From assembly GCA_006384855.1 (NCBI GenBank), contig VCJN01002475.1, positions 62,001 through 126,000 of the forward strand: 64,000 bases of DNA. Reading direction: 5' to 3'. The notes under the pieces were generated by a model. It made no database searches, was not told where the DNA came from, and saw only the letters and a list, made by a program, of their open reading frames with translations. Position numbers and translations under genes: made by a program. Each line of letters opens with the position of its first letter. Positions within the stretch are counted from its first letter, which is position 1. The stretch comes from Tetraselmis striata (taxonomy: Eukaryota > Chlorophyta > Chlorodendrophyceae > Chlorodendrales > Chlorodendraceae). This document shows positions 63,904-64,000 of the stretch, in pieces.

Positions 63904-64000
63904 GTACATCAGTGATCGCGGGGCATGCATGCCATCCAGTGACGGCGAATCGCGCCTCTGCTGCCTCACATGCCATTACCCACCGAGTCAACGCCATGGG

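Overview
The window looks like nuclear DNA of a green alga (Chlorophyta, probably Chlorophyceae). Three things point that way: intron-rich genes with GT/AG introns, high-GC coding sequence, and a transposon mix (DIRS/PAT-like tyrosine-recombinase retroelements with split direct repeats, Ty3/Gypsy, LINE with a C-terminal nuclease-like domain, EnSpm/CACTA) known from volvocine and related algae. The species cannot be fixed from the sequence. Most of the window is mobile DNA; a gene island lies at about 31.2-42.2 kb.

Left arm (1-31 kb). A related LTR-element fragment and a GGTACT-rich tandem repeat (1-2.1 kb) precede a Ty3/Gypsy element (about 3.7-10.8 kb) with the order Gag, protease-like, C5-cytosine DNA methyltransferase, reverse transcriptase, RNase H, integrase. 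The methyltransferase inside the polyprotein is the most striking feature. It is followed by a decayed DIRS-type RT/RNase H (11.2-13.7 kb), a decayed coding-like tract (15.2-17.7 kb), a young non-autonomous LTR retrotransposon (17,687-21,193; 845-bp LTRs with one mismatch seen; GCTGT target duplications), a truncated LINE-like copy (21.4-24.1 kb) and a near-complete DIRS/PAT-like element on the minus strand (24,142-29,827) with the diagnostic A1-ORFs-B1-A2-B2 repeats. An 810-821 bp repeat lies on both sides of it.

Gene island. A FUN14-domain gene (8 exons, 31,225-33,181, +); a GcvH/lipoyl-domain-like gene broken by an 8-bp tandem duplication (33,631-34,226, -); importin alpha (7 exons, 35,667-38,508, +, complete); and an intronless secreted protein with two homologous Cys-rich domains (40,421-41,908, -). 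Runs of about 15-25 C or G are frequent in the introns and spacers here and further right, and almost absent before 31 kb.

Right arm (43-64 kb). A second, 5'-truncated LINE-like copy (43.0-44.5 kb) and a fold-back interspersed repeat (45.6-47.8 kb) precede an 8.1-kb EnSpm/CACTA-type element (47,834-55,937). Its ends are a 22-bp CACTG terminal inverted repeat, its target duplication is GCG, and it sits inside a copy of the fold-back repeat whose two halves still align. It carries a BED-like zinc finger, a Tudor/chromo-like exon, a Tnp2-like exon, a piggyBac-type Cys-rich ORF and a 368-371 bp palindromic satellite. At 59,169-62,391 lies a second split-direct-repeat element that has Gag-like and tyrosine-recombinase ORFs but no reverse transcriptase. 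The right edge may contain the first exon of another gene.

All exon models and repeats were found by reading; none has been tested by alignment or RNA evidence.
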